NCBI GenBank assembly: GCA_018302815.1
Contig: JAGVZE010000016.1
Span: 1-64,000, forward strand
Direction of reading: 5' to 3'
From: Candidatus Woesearchaeota archaeon
GTDB taxonomy: Archaea; Nanobdellota; Nanobdellia; Woesearchaeales; ARS49
DNA: 64,000 nt
The stretch's first letter is position 1; every line of letters starts with the position of its first letter. The notes beneath the pieces were generated by a model. That model searched no databases. It was given only the letters and a program-made list of their open reading frames with translations, and was not told where the DNA came from. The translations under genes were made by a program, and so were the position numbers. This document shows, piece after piece, positions 1-9,782 of the stretch.

Positions 1-78
1 TATGGCAATGGTGCCAAAATCGACGCACAGAAAAAAGACATAGGCCGCCGAGCTTACATCATCATCCTCAAAGATTAA
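1..78 (+). CDS. C-terminal fragment of a protein truncated by the window start (YGNGAKIDAQKKDIGRRAYIIILKD*)
   Basis: Open frame from base 1 to TAA at 76-78. Confidence 0.45.
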   Translation, partial: YGNGAKIDAQKKDIGRRAYIIILKD

Positions 79-189
79 CTATTTCTGTCCCACACCCGAT
101 TTCGAACGTACTGTACGACGAGAACGGCTCTTATAAAGCGAGTTTTTAAATGAAAAACAATAAATACTACTGAAAAGAGGTTACATAAT

Positions 190-630
190 ATGTCGACGAT
201 AAACCAGCGTGTGCCGCCATGGACCACATTAAAAGAGAAATTGATTTACGAACTCGCGTTCAAACACCTCTCCAAATTTGAATTGTACGACACGAATCAA
301 CTTATACTAGTCAGATCGACGAGCACAGGACAATCAATAGCTTACATCACAGAGCCAAGAGAACGGCAAAAAGAAATAACACGCCTCGACCTCACAATCT
401 GCGACACTTACGGCGATTTAATTTGGATGTGCATCGCGCCCGAATATCGACGGCAAGGATACGGAGAAAAACTTTACAGACGAGTCGAAGACATCTGCGC
501 AGAAACAGGGTGCTCAAGCATTGTTCTCACCCCCTCAGGAAAAGGATATTCTTTCTGGCCGAAGATGGGGTTTAAGAGATTGACCGGCGGTAATATTGTC
601 CCGACGTATCGTAAGGAACTGAAGAAATAG
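190..630 (+). CDS. GNAT-family N-acetyltransferase-like protein
   Basis: 146 aa; 'LIWMCIAPEYRRQGYGEKLYRRVEDICAETGCSSIVL...FWPKMGFKRL' matches the GNAT acetyl-CoA binding motif. Confidence 0.75.
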   Translation: MSTINQRVPPWTTLKEKLIYELAFKHLSKFELYDTNQLILVRSTSTGQSIAYITEPRERQKEITRLDLTICDTYGDLIWMCIAPEYRRQGYGEKLYRRVEDICAETGCSSIVLTPSGKGYSFWPKMGFKRLTGGNIVPTYRKELKK

Positions 631-665
631 ATTTTTAAATAGTTCAGAGAATCCACAGAATCAAT

Positions 666-761
666 GCCGCGATGGCACAACCCGGTACTGCGTCGGTCTC
701 GAAGTTCAACGAGCTAACCGATTTCCGCAAGGATATCCCGGTTCAAATCCGGGTCGCGGCG
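666..761 (+). tRNA. tRNA-Ser(CGA) with a 12-nt intron (704-715)
   Basis: Acceptor GCCGCGA/TCGCGGC, G73, T-arm CCCGG-TTCAAAT-CCGGG, V-arm TCC/GGA, anticodon stem TCGGT/ACCGA. Removing GTTCAACGAGCT leaves loop CTCGAAA; CTCG/CGAG forms the central BHB-type helix. Confidence 0.9.
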
Positions 762-870
762 TATCACAACACAGCAACGCATCCTATCTTGCATAGAAAA
801 GCACCCAGGGATCCATTTCAGAGCACTCACTAGAGCGTGCTCGTGCACAATCGGTCAAGCGCAGTATCAC

Positions 871-1215
871 TTGCATAAACTCGAGAAAAAAGGGGCGATA
901 CTCCAGTTCAAGTCGTTTCGCTGCGCGTGTTATTGCACTCCGTCAATCCCTTTCGAGTCCAGAACAACTTATGCCCTGCTGCATCACCCGAAATGCCGCG
1001 GCATAATACTCCATCTTCTGCGCCACGAAGGCAGGCACTGCGCAGAACTCGCTTCGCACACCGCAATTTCCAAACCAGCCCTCTCCTACTATCTTCGACG
1101 ATTAAGGGATGCATCAATCATCACTGATACCTGGCATGGAAAAAACAAATGCATCCATCTTCGAGATTCAAAGACCGTCCGCCACGTTATCGAGTGCTCT
1201 GCCCACCGGCATTGA
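871..1215 (+). CDS. Winged-helix (ArsR-like) DNA-binding protein
   Basis: 'GIILHLLRHEGRHCAELASHTAISKPALSYYLRRLRDASIIT' HTH pattern; start uncertain. Confidence 0.5.
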   Translation: MHKLEKKGAILQFKSFRCACYCTPSIPFESRTTYALLHHPKCRGIILHLLRHEGRHCAELASHTAISKPALSYYLRRLRDASIITDTWHGKNKCIHLRDSKTVRHVIECSAHRH

Positions 1216-2013
1216 GTCCACCGTGATTTTTCTAAGAACCGCCGAATGCACTATTGTTCCGGGTGCTCCCCTTATCAAATCATGCAAATAAAAATTGTCC
1301 AATGGAAGGTCTAAGATGGGCTCGTAAATTAGCGCGCGAAACCCGCGGACATTTCTGCAAATGACGATTGCGCCGCTTTGGCACGTTTGCGCAACGCGGC
1401 TCAAAATCTCTTTCTTGGGAACCGCAAGGACCGCGACGACAATGTGAGTGAAAAAGCGATAGTCCACATCTCTTGCATCGCCGTGAATGAATTTTATGTT
1501 TTCTCCCAGATTTGATCGCAGCGCGACTTCCTCCCCTAAAATCACGGCCTCAGGATGGATGTCGACGCATGTCACGCTGCATCCGAACGTCTGCGCGTAC
1601 GCGAGCGCGGATTCAGGAAACGGGCCGCTCCCAATGAAAATGACTCGCGAATTCGAATCCATTCCTGCCGCTTGACCCTCTTCCTTTGCGAATTCGAATG
1701 TACGCATTATCTGCGGACTGTCGAGCGAAGTGTTCCCTTTGATAAAACTCAGCGCAAGACGCGTCTCGCAGAACTCCTCGAACAACTCGTATATACTGCG
1801 TGTTTCCTTTGCCAAATCCTTGAAAACAGAAGACCCCAACACCTCGAATGACAACTCACTGAACCGCTCATCCCTTGCAATATTCTCCAATTCGTTTATG
1901 GCTTTCAAAAATTCCGCATCAGTGTATCCTTTCACGGTCTTTTTAGTGCGAAGCGACTCTAGAACCCCAGATAATCGCTTTTGCAACATTAAATAAACGT
2001 CATTTACCTTCAT
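1168..2013 (-). CDS. Nicotianamine synthase-like / SAM-binding protein
   Basis: 'VIFIGSGPFPESALAYAQTFGCSVTCVDIHPEAVILGEEVA' is NAS-type SAM-binding; 281 aa. Confidence 0.55.
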   Translation of the reverse strand: MKVNDVYLMLQKRLSGVLESLRTKKTVKGYTDAEFLKAINELENIARDERFSELSFEVLGSSVFKDLAKETRSIYELFEEFCETRLALSFIKGNTSLDSPQIMRTFEFAKEEGQAAGMDSNSRVIFIGSGPFPESALAYAQTFGCSVTCVDIHPEAVILGEEVALRSNLGENIKFIHGDARDVDYRFFTHIVVAVLAVPKKEILSRVAQTCQSGAIVICRNVRGFRALIYEPILDLPLDNFYLHDLIRGAPGTIVHSAVLRKITVDSMPVGRALDNVADGL

Positions 2014-2136
2014 AAAAACCCGAACTCGGCTTCTTTATAAAGCAGTTATGGTACAATCCTTGAACCATAGCTCAATCACCACTCCCCAGATACTACAATC
2101 GAAAGATTTAAAAAGAGCAAAATTGGTTTATCGTCT

Positions 2137-4596
2137 ATGATAAAAGACCTAGTCAATGCCCTACGGGTGCAGGATCTTAATGATGAAGGCAGGCAGCAGT
2201 ATCTTAAGCTTGCAGCCTCGATGTCTCCTGATCACGCTCTAGCCCAAATGAAACACGTCTTCACTCAAAATCCTCAAATTCTCATGCGAATGGTCAAAAA
2301 TGATATTCTCAAACCGCATATTCCACACGAGCAGACAATCGGCGCACAGACATCTGCCGCGCAACAAACGCTCGAAAACAGGCTCGGCGAATACAATATT
2401 GTCACCGAACTTGGCGCAGGAGGAATGGGAAAAGTCTACCTCGTAGAACAGCCGCGCATGAGGCAAAAATTCGCGGCAAAAGTTTCTCTCGCACAAGGCG
2501 GAGAGGACATACTTCGGTTCGAACGCGAAGCGAGAAATCAAGCGAAACTCGACCATCCTAACATACTGAAAGTCCACTACGTTGGAACGCAGAAAATGAG
2601 GGCAGGCACGACTGAAAAAAGCACCCCCTACTTTGTTATGGAATTAGCGCAAGGCGGAGACCTGCACAGATTCATCTACACCCAACTCATCGGACGAAAT
2701 GACCGCGCACAAACATCTGCGCAAATAGCGCGCCAAATAGCCGCAGGACTATCCCACGCGCACGGCCAAAAAGTCATACACCGCGACCTAAAACCTGCAA
2801 ACATACTGCTCACAAGCGAAGGACAAGTAAAAATAATGGACTTCGGCCTTGCAAAAGACCTGAGCTCACAATCACTCAAACTAACGCAAGAAGGCGCAAT
2901 ACTTGGAACCCCCACATACATGGCGCCAGAACAAGCAATCGGCGACAATGCTAAAATCGACGCACAATCAGATGTCTACGCCGCCGGAGCGATACTCTAC
3001 GAAATGCTCACCGGACAAAAACCATATCTAGCGGTGAACGTCATGCAAGTTCTCTCAGATATCGCAGATTTGACGAAAAACCCGCCTCTTCCGCGCACAT
3101 TCGACAAGACAATACCGCGCGACCTTGAAACAATCTGCATGAAAGCAATGCACAAAGACAAAACGAAACGATACCAATGCGCAAAAGAACTAGAAGAAGA
3201 CCTTGAAAATTATCTTAGCGGCGAACCAATTAGCGCACGCCCTGAAACTCTGGCTGAAAGAGCTATACGAGGCATTCGAAGAAATCCCATCATCACAGCA
3301 AGCGCAGCAGGATTATTTTTGCTCACAAGCATATTCGGAACAACATCCGCAGTAAGCTCATACAATAACAACAAAAAACTGGAATTTATGACTGCTCAAG
3401 CAACACTAGCAGGACAAGAACAAGATTATTCACGCGCCCGAACTCTATCTGAACAAATACTCGCACTCGATCCAACCAATCAGTTCGCAATCGAACGAAG
3501 AGCGCAATACGCAGCTCTTGAGCGAACAAACATATTAGAACAGGAAGCGCGAAAGGAACTTATGACTGCCCTTGATGCAAGCAATTTCGAACAGGCAGGA
3601 AGAAGTTTGGAAGTTGTGCGCAGACTAAATCCTACCGCGGCAGATATCGCAACACTTGAATCCAGAATAGTCGGATATACTCCGTTCACAATTCAGTCAC
3701 CTGCGCCATTCACCGTAAAGAATATTTTAACAAAAGAAGTAGTCGCGAATGAAAACGCGAGCGCGACCATCCAACTACCACCCGGACACTACCTTATTGA
3801 TTCGGAACCGCAGGGATTCGCTCGATACAGGAATATACGCCATGTCGAGCGCGGGCAACCAATAACTGAACACGTGGCCAGCGCGCCAGCAATCAACGGC
3901 TTTGCATACATCCCGGGCGGAGAATCACTCCAAGGAATCGGAGCAGATGAACAAAGAACGATTGTGCAGCCATTCTACCTTCAGGAAAGGCACATAACAC
4001 TTGGCGACTATCTTGAGTTTTACAGAGCAGCAACACCTCTGCAAAGAGACGCGCTCAAGCCAACAATATTCCACCAAACAAGAGAACCAACTCCTATCGA
4101 TCCTGAAACACTCACAATAGATGATCCACAAACAATCGATAGAAATGAAAGCGTCGACTTGAACCGCGCAATGGTCCTGCTCACGCCGAACCAAATGATA
4201 GCGTACGCGCACTGGTACTCGCGAGCAAGACTTGAAGGAGCGCGCGTTCCAACTGAAGCAGAACTTCGGCTAGCGTACGGCGAACAAAGTGGACAGCTCT
4301 ACCTCACAGGAGACTCATTCGACAGAACTCTGCTTCGAATCAGGACTCCTGAGCAGCGACGCGATGCGTTCGCGCAAGAATTCCCTGATGAAAGTTCAGC
4401 GCATCAAAGCCCATACGGAATATCAATCTTAGAATTATCTGATTTCTGCGTTACAGCAGATAACAGGAACATCGCAGTCGGCCCGGCGCTCAAATTCCAC
4501 AGAAATGTAGGCGATTATCTGATTGCGCTCAGGCAAACGCCTACAATCACAGGCAACTCATACACAGGACTTAGGCTCGCGAAAAGCCTCGAGTGA
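2137..4596 (+). CDS. Hanks-type Ser/Thr protein kinase with TM segment and C-terminal FGE/SUMF1-like domain
   Basis: GAGGMGKVYLVE, HRDLKPANILL, DFGLAKD, GTPTYMAPEQ; TM 'IITASAAGLFLLTSIFG'; C-terminal 'GARVPTEAELRLAYG'. Confidence 0.9.
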   Translation: MIKDLVNALRVQDLNDEGRQQYLKLAASMSPDHALAQMKHVFTQNPQILMRMVKNDILKPHIPHEQTIGAQTSAAQQTLENRLGEYNIVTELGAGGMGKVYLVEQPRMRQKFAAKVSLAQGGEDILRFEREARNQAKLDHPNILKVHYVGTQKMRAGTTEKSTPYFVMELAQGGDLHRFIYTQLIGRNDRAQTSAQIARQIAAGLSHAHGQKVIHRDLKPANILLTSEGQVKIMDFGLAKDLSSQSLKLTQEGAILGTPTYMAPEQAIGDNAKIDAQSDVYAAGAILYEMLTGQKPYLAVNVMQVLSDIADLTKNPPLPRTFDKTIPRDLETICMKAMHKDKTKRYQCAKELEEDLENYLSGEPISARPETLAERAIRGIRRNPIITASAAGLFLLTSIFGTTSAVSSYNNNKKLEFMTAQATLAGQEQDYSRARTLSEQILALDPTNQFAIERRAQYAALERTNILEQEARKELMTALDASNFEQAGRSLEVVRRLNPTAADIATLESRIVGYTPFTIQSPAPFTVKNILTKEVVANENASATIQLPPGHYLIDSEPQGFARYRNIRHVERGQPITEHVASAPAINGFAYIPGGESLQGIGADEQRTIVQPFYLQERHITLGDYLEFYRAATPLQRDALKPTIFHQTREPTPIDPETLTIDDPQTIDRNESVDLNRAMVLLTPNQMIAYAHWYSRARLEGARVPTEAELRLAYGEQSGQLYLTGDSFDRTLLRIRTPEQRRDAFAQEFPDESSAHQSPYGISILELSDFCVTADNRNIAVGPALKFHRNVGDYLIALRQTPTITGNSYTGLRLAKSLE

Positions 4597-4650
4597 TTAT
4601 CTACTCTACGCACGCAATCTTTAAATATCGGCGTTCCGATTCTTTGATTC

Positions 4651-5091
4651 ATGAAAAAGATCCTGATTGTGGCAATCCTCTCGCTTCTTTTGCTAACCGC
4701 ATGCGGCGGCTCTAAAACAACAGGAAAAAGAGTAGCGATACCGTCAACGAGCGGCAATTCAATAACAGGAAACGCTGTCGCAGATATAGCAGTAGGTGAT
4801 GAATTAGCTCCTGAGAAAACCGCAGCTGAAGTCCTAAAAGAACTTCAAAGCGCAGAAGGAACAACAACTGCCGCGTCAGGCCCTAAAAGCGGAACATTCT
4901 ACCCGCCAATAACCGTGACCGGAACCGAAAGAGAAGCGCTCAAGCAAAAAACACGAGCGCTCTTCCAAACAAGCGTGTACGCTCCAACAGTCGACGCAGA
5001 CTCCACAAGCGGCTCAAGATACTATGACAAGAACGGCGAATCTGAAAACCTGCCAGAAGGATACGGCGGGGACGACAGAAACGGCGAGTAA
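4651..5091 (+). CDS. Putative lipoprotein
   Basis: N-terminal MKKILIVAILSLLLLTACGG lipobox. Confidence 0.7.
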   Translation: MKKILIVAILSLLLLTACGGSKTTGKRVAIPSTSGNSITGNAVADIAVGDELAPEKTAAEVLKELQSAEGTTTAASGPKSGTFYPPITVTGTEREALKQKTRALFQTSVYAPTVDADSTSGSRYYDKNGESENLPEGYGGDDRNGE

Positions 5092-5093
5092 TT

Positions 5094-5549
5094 TTAACGT
5101 TGTTGACTGTTGAAACCCAGTTCTTTCCAAAAGGAGTTCATATGTTTTTCTTTAAAATCAACATACAACTCAACAGATTTTGAAACTCCACTTACCGCAA
5201 TTCCCAATCTTTCTAATTCCGGCAACATCAATTTCGCAAATATAAGTTCGACCTCTTTTGGAACCGCACCATAATCACAAGAATAATCCGCTAAAACAAG
5301 CTGACCTTCACGATCCAGATAACAACTTCCGCCACCAACTATTCTACTCTGAATTTCAAATCGTTGAACAACATGTTTATGTCTTTGTTCTTTAGCCACA
5401 TAAATGCAAATAGCACCAGCTGATGAGTCCACCACAAACCTATGATCAGCGTTGTGAGGGAAAGGTCCGTTGAGCTTCAATCGGTCAGGAATTACATACA
5501 ATCCACCAATTCGATATTCTAAATCTACCACACTATTTCCCCACTCCAA
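5094..5549 (-). CDS. Hypothetical protein
   Basis: 151 aa ORF between convergent and co-directional neighbours. Confidence 0.5.
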   Translation of the reverse strand: MEWGNSVVDLEYRIGGLYVIPDRLKLNGPFPHNADHRFVVDSSAGAICIYVAKEQRHKHVVQRFEIQSRIVGGGSCYLDREGQLVLADYSCDYGAVPKEVELIFAKLMLPELERLGIAVSGVSKSVELYVDFKEKHMNSFWKELGFNSQQR

Positions 5550-5573
5550 GCCATTTATAAACCTTACTCGAAC

Positions 5574-5972
5574 TCACTTATGATATTTCTCCTTTTTTAG
5601 AATCGTGAACGCCCTGTAGACTTGCTCTGCGAGAAGAATTCTTGCGAACTGGTGAGGAAAAGTCATCTTGGAAAAACTCAATTGCAGGTTCGCCTTTGAT
5701 TTGAAAGCATCTGAAAGGCCAGTGTCCGCGCCAATGACGAAAGTGATGTCTTGATGCTGTGAAAGGACTCCTGCGAACTCTTCAGAAGAGAACTGCTTTC
5801 CTTTAGCGTCAAGAACAATGACAAAGCCGCGCAATTTGCTTTCGATGTCTTTTTCGCTTTTAACTTCCAAAACCTCAAACGAACAATACTTTGGCAGACG
5901 TTTTTCGTAATCATTGATAAGAATCGAAGTTTCCCTTGACGGCTTTCCTATAGCGATAAGACGAAGGCGCAT
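5574..5972 (-). CDS. rlmH: 23S rRNA (pseudouridine1915-N3)-methyltransferase RlmH (SPOUT)
   Basis: 'FVIGADTGLSDAFK...LSFSKMTFPHQFARILLAEQVYRAFTILKKEKYHK' is the RlmH signature and C-terminus. Confidence 0.93.
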   Translation of the reverse strand: MRLRLIAIGKPSRETSILINDYEKRLPKYCSFEVLEVKSEKDIESKLRGFVIVLDAKGKQFSSEEFAGVLSQHQDITFVIGADTGLSDAFKSKANLQLSFSKMTFPHQFARILLAEQVYRAFTILKKEKYHK

Positions 5973-6044
5973 AACCAGATTCTGGCTTGTTTCTATATAA
6001 ATTATGTCAAAACCGTTTTTAAGCGACAGCTTAAAGCATCAAAT

Positions 6045-6746
6045 ATGGACCTAACTGAACTGATAACGCCCAAATTCTCGCTAATGATACGCGCCAAAAA
6101 CGGCGAATATGAACTTGGCCTTGCGCGCTTTCCTGAAGAAGAACTATGCTTTGACGCAGGAGAATACGCCCAAATAGAAGACCTAAAACCAATATCGATT
6201 TGGTTTGAACCTGCGTTCCTTGAAAACTATCTTGGCTACAGGCCGCGCGAAATCCAGCTACCGCACCAAAAACACTTCATCGTGAGTGTAGACCACGACT
6301 ACTCAAAAATCAAAAATGAGAAAAGAATCATCATAGACTATGTTCCACTGGCCGACGAAACAGAACAAGAAAGGCGCGAATTCGTCATGACCACCCAAGA
6401 AATGGAAGACATAATCGAGAAATCAGCTTACGACTGCACGCAAATGAACAAGTTCATGCGGTCAAAAGCACGCGAACAAACAGGAAACAGAAGAAAAATC
6501 CTCAAGGCAATCGTAAATACACGACAAGCGCTAAAAGAAGCGCGCGAAGCAGAAGGATACGAAAATGTTCCGCTCGACGTACAAGAAGCGTTCACGTACA
6601 CTATCGATGAACCAATCGGCAGACTTTCGGAAAAACTCTACGCTAGAAGCGTTGAGATAAATAAAAAAAGAGTGCGGATGGCGCTCAAGAATTACGCATA
6701 CGTACGCGGAATAGGCGAAGATATTGACTGGAGCTGCGTCGCGTGA
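6045..6746 (+). CDS. Hypothetical protein
   Basis: 233 aa ORF. Confidence 0.6.
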   Translation: MDLTELITPKFSLMIRAKNGEYELGLARFPEEELCFDAGEYAQIEDLKPISIWFEPAFLENYLGYRPREIQLPHQKHFIVSVDHDYSKIKNEKRIIIDYVPLADETEQERREFVMTTQEMEDIIEKSAYDCTQMNKFMRSKAREQTGNRRKILKAIVNTRQALKEAREAEGYENVPLDVQEAFTYTIDEPIGRLSEKLYARSVEINKKRVRMALKNYAYVRGIGEDIDWSCVA

Positions 6747-6799
6747 CTATATCTTTAAACTACTAAATGGTTAAAAAGAGTCATTAGGACGCACACACT

Positions 6800-7201
6800 A
6801 TGAGCTTAGAATCAAGAACTAACGCGCAGTACCGCCCGCTTCCGAATAACGCTAAAGGAAATACGTATGAAGCTATAGTTGGCGGACAGAAAGTATATTT
6901 GCGAACACAAGAATATGAAGACGGAACACTCGGAGCAATATCACTCGATTTACTCAAATGCGACCCATTACCGCGCTCACTAATGCAATGCTTTGCAATC
7001 TCAATTTCCAGCGGACTACAACACGGCGTGCCCTTAAAGGAATACACTGATAAACTGATTTTCACCCGATCAGAACCGCAAGGACGAGTTTTCAACGACC
7101 CTAATATCAAATTCGCGACAAGCGTGATTGATTATGTAATGAGACGACTTGCCGCAGATTACCTTGGAAGAACGGACATATTGCACGTGAAGGAAGAATA
7201 A
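6800..7201 (+). CDS. Hypothetical protein
   Basis: 133 aa ORF. Confidence 0.55.
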   Translation: MSLESRTNAQYRPLPNNAKGNTYEAIVGGQKVYLRTQEYEDGTLGAISLDLLKCDPLPRSLMQCFAISISSGLQHGVPLKEYTDKLIFTRSEPQGRVFNDPNIKFATSVIDYVMRRLAADYLGRTDILHVKEE

Positions 7202-7253
7202 AGACACCCGTTTTCTTGAACTGATTAAGAGTCACTTAAGAGTGGTAAAAAAT

Positions 7254-7268
7254 AGAAAGGTTTATAAA
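7254..7268 (+). promoter_or_regulatory. Archaeal BRE/TATA promoter
   Basis: 'gaaaggtttataaag' about 25 nt before the 7294 start region. Confidence 0.5.
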
Positions 7269-7293
7269 GGCAGATTTTGTCGTATTCTATGCG

Positions 7294-7443
7294 ATGAAAC
7301 AAAAACTAAGCATAACTGTAGATGAAAAAATGATCAGTCTCATAGAAGAACTGCTCAAAGACTGCGCGTACAGAAACAAATCGCACGTAGTCGAGATGGC
7401 ATTGCAGAAATTTTTGGAGGAAAAAAATGACAAACTCAACTGA
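7294..7443 (+). CDS. Ribbon-helix-helix small protein
   Basis: MKQKLSITVDEKMISLIEELLKDCAYRNKSHVVEMALQKFLEEKNDKLN* (49 aa), below the ORF-track cutoff. Confidence 0.7.
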   Translation: MKQKLSITVDEKMISLIEELLKDCAYRNKSHVVEMALQKFLEEKNDKLN

Positions 7444-8338
7444 TACAAAATTGTACACTGATGATTTAACAGAAGCACAGATCACGGCCATTGAACTACA
7501 ATTAAGGCCGCAGAAAACTTCAGCGTCCGGTTTTCTTAATCAATCAGAGCGGTTGAAGGATGTTATTGAAGCCGATGCCCGCACATTAAATGACTTGAAC
7601 ATCACACACAAGCAAGTATCGGACCGCTTAGAATCACTCATAGGGCAAGCATTAAGAAACGCGACCTTGGGCCGCAGAACAGATGGAATTCCTCCATACA
7701 AGACACTCAAAGATGGAATTCTCATCGACAAAATATTCAAAGTAAGCGGCGGCAGTTGGATGGGTTATCAAAACTGCCCGCTCCCAAACAACCAAGGCAA
7801 TTGCCCCGAACAAGGAAGTTACGATTTTAAAATATTGAATGAGACGAGCGTAGAGGAAATACAATTTCCACAACTCATGTCGCATTTAATAAGAGACCAC
7901 CAGTTCTTCGAAGGCCACACCCAGTATAGATTGGACCCGACAGATGCCGTCCGCATTCTTGGCCTCAAAACAGGCATCGATTATACTCCGCTGAAAGAAT
8001 CAGAAGAATGCTGGTTCGAGGGCAGTTATACGAACAGCCTTGACAACAAAATTGGCCGCGATATAATCTATGCAGAAAGATACGTATACCTCGGACTTGG
8101 AGTCAAATTCTACTTCCAAGGAAACAAAGGAGTCACTGTTTCCAGAGAGCCAGTAAGATTCACAGAGCCGTTGTCCGTTCACGGCGTCAAACTGGACCTT
8201 TGCCAAGGCAAGATTCCCGCAGGCAAGCTGATGTTTAAAAAAGAAAAACGCGAGTACATTAGCGGCGATAAGAGCCAGTTTAACGGATCACGGGCCGCAG
8301 AAACCACAAAACAGAATTCTTTTGAGGGGAAGGAATGA
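7427..8338 (+). CDS. Hypothetical protein coupled to upstream RHH gene
   Basis: 303 aa; start overlaps the RHH stop. Confidence 0.6.
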   Translation: MTNSTDTKLYTDDLTEAQITAIELQLRPQKTSASGFLNQSERLKDVIEADARTLNDLNITHKQVSDRLESLIGQALRNATLGRRTDGIPPYKTLKDGILIDKIFKVSGGSWMGYQNCPLPNNQGNCPEQGSYDFKILNETSVEEIQFPQLMSHLIRDHQFFEGHTQYRLDPTDAVRILGLKTGIDYTPLKESEECWFEGSYTNSLDNKIGRDIIYAERYVYLGLGVKFYFQGNKGVTVSREPVRFTEPLSVHGVKLDLCQGKIPAGKLMFKKEKREYISGDKSQFNGSRAAETTKQNSFEGKE

Positions 8339-9093
8339 CTGTTCTCATTTTTGGAAGTCATAAGGTGAGTGAGCCTCTTGCGTTCGATGTGGGTGAAGAG
8401 ATTGTAGCGAACCCCGGTCTCGTGCGAGGTGTTGAAAATCCGAATTGGAGAAGTTCTGATTGGATTTGCCTTGTTGAGAAATATATCGAAGAGCTCATGA
8501 GGGGAAGGCCGTATCCGGAGGACTTCCATGGTGATTTTTTCATGAATTTTGCCATGCGAGAGCAAGGGGATGATATTTGTTGGATTCAAGACGTTGTTGA
8601 GCAGAATCAGCCAGAGCGCGTGTACGATTTGCATTCGATGTATGATGGGCATGGTCGGTGTCAAGAGAGCCAGGCAATAATTGAAGTGCGTGACGAGCTT
8701 GATGGGCGTGGCGAGCGTTTTGTTAAGAAATTAGCACGAAAATATAACGTGCAGTCTGTGATCGTACCATGCTGCTCTCGTGATGCTCGAACAATTGAGA
8801 TAGTTCTACCTCACACCGTGCCGAAACGTTTTGGTGTTCAGGCAAAATATCTGCCCATACTTACACGACTCGCACAGTACTCCCCTGAGGTAAGAAGCGA
8901 CCTTCGTTCACGGTGGAGTTCTAGGCACTCTGCAGGCGAACTGGAACGCGCAATTGAACTTGCAGAACTAAGGGAACAAACAGGACCGTTCTTAGTGATA
9001 GAGAAAGAAAGTCAAGAGTATGCAGCAATTAAAAATGCCGCGTCAGGGTTCTTAACAGAATATTTCAAAAGCGTAGGTGCGGGTGCGAAATGA
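8335..9093 (+). CDS. Hypothetical protein, possibly a divergent AspA/AstE-like metallohydrolase
   Basis: 252 aa; N-terminal 'IFGSHKVSEP' and 'YDLHSMYDGHG' weakly resemble the family layout. Confidence 0.4.
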   Translation: MTVLIFGSHKVSEPLAFDVGEEIVANPGLVRGVENPNWRSSDWICLVEKYIEELMRGRPYPEDFHGDFFMNFAMREQGDDICWIQDVVEQNQPERVYDLHSMYDGHGRCQESQAIIEVRDELDGRGERFVKKLARKYNVQSVIVPCCSRDARTIEIVLPHTVPKRFGVQAKYLPILTRLAQYSPEVRSDLRSRWSSRHSAGELERAIELAELREQTGPFLVIEKESQEYAAIKNAASGFLTEYFKSVGAGAK

Positions 9094-9782
9094 GTGATTC
9101 TCGTTTGCGTGAATTGGAACGCCGTTGGAAGGAAACAAGAACCTTAGAAGACGAACTTGTTTATTTGAGTGAAGCGGTGAGGATGGGACGAAATCCCATT
9201 GAATTGTACCAAGAAAGCTTGCGCGCTACTCCTGACTGGACGCAATACGGCGATAATGATCATCGAAGATTGTCAACGGCAAGGGCAGGAGGCGATAGGA
9301 TACGAACGATTTTTGCATCAAACCCAGCCATAGCGCGTGCAGTAATTCAACGAGGGCATGACAACGATGTTGCAGAGATTCCTGAGAGCGAAATCGAAAT
9401 AACTGCCTTGTGCGCGCAGTATGTGAGACAACTCTCTTGCGCAGGAGGAATTCATGATAAATTAACAAGAAGAGGGGCGCAGCCTCCAGTACTGACTGCG
9501 CATTTTCGTAGTGAGGTCATGCTTCCTTCGCAGGAGTATTTGATCAATGTGCTCAATGTGATGGGATTGGAAAACCCAACGCACGGAGCGGGATTTCATT
9601 TCGACTACTTGGCGCTGTTTGGAAGTAAATATAGTGTGCGCGCGGAGCAACCAATGATTCCAAGGGGTCGCTTTCCGCGTTCGTACACTTTTTACACGCA
9701 TAAACTTGATAAGGAACGCATAATTATAGGAAGAATCGAACATGCAATGCTGAGGATCGAAACCACGGAGTGGGTACATTGA
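9090..9782 (+). CDS. 'MSDxRLRELER' N-terminal-module protein
   Basis: MSDSRLRELERRWKETRTLEDELVYLSEAVR; ATGA overlap with upstream gene. Confidence 0.65.
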   Translation: MSDSRLRELERRWKETRTLEDELVYLSEAVRMGRNPIELYQESLRATPDWTQYGDNDHRRLSTARAGGDRIRTIFASNPAIARAVIQRGHDNDVAEIPESEIEITALCAQYVRQLSCAGGIHDKLTRRGAQPPVLTAHFRSEVMLPSQEYLINVLNVMGLENPTHGAGFHFDYLALFGSKYSVRAEQPMIPRGRFPRSYTFYTHKLDKERIIIGRIEHAMLRIETTEWVH

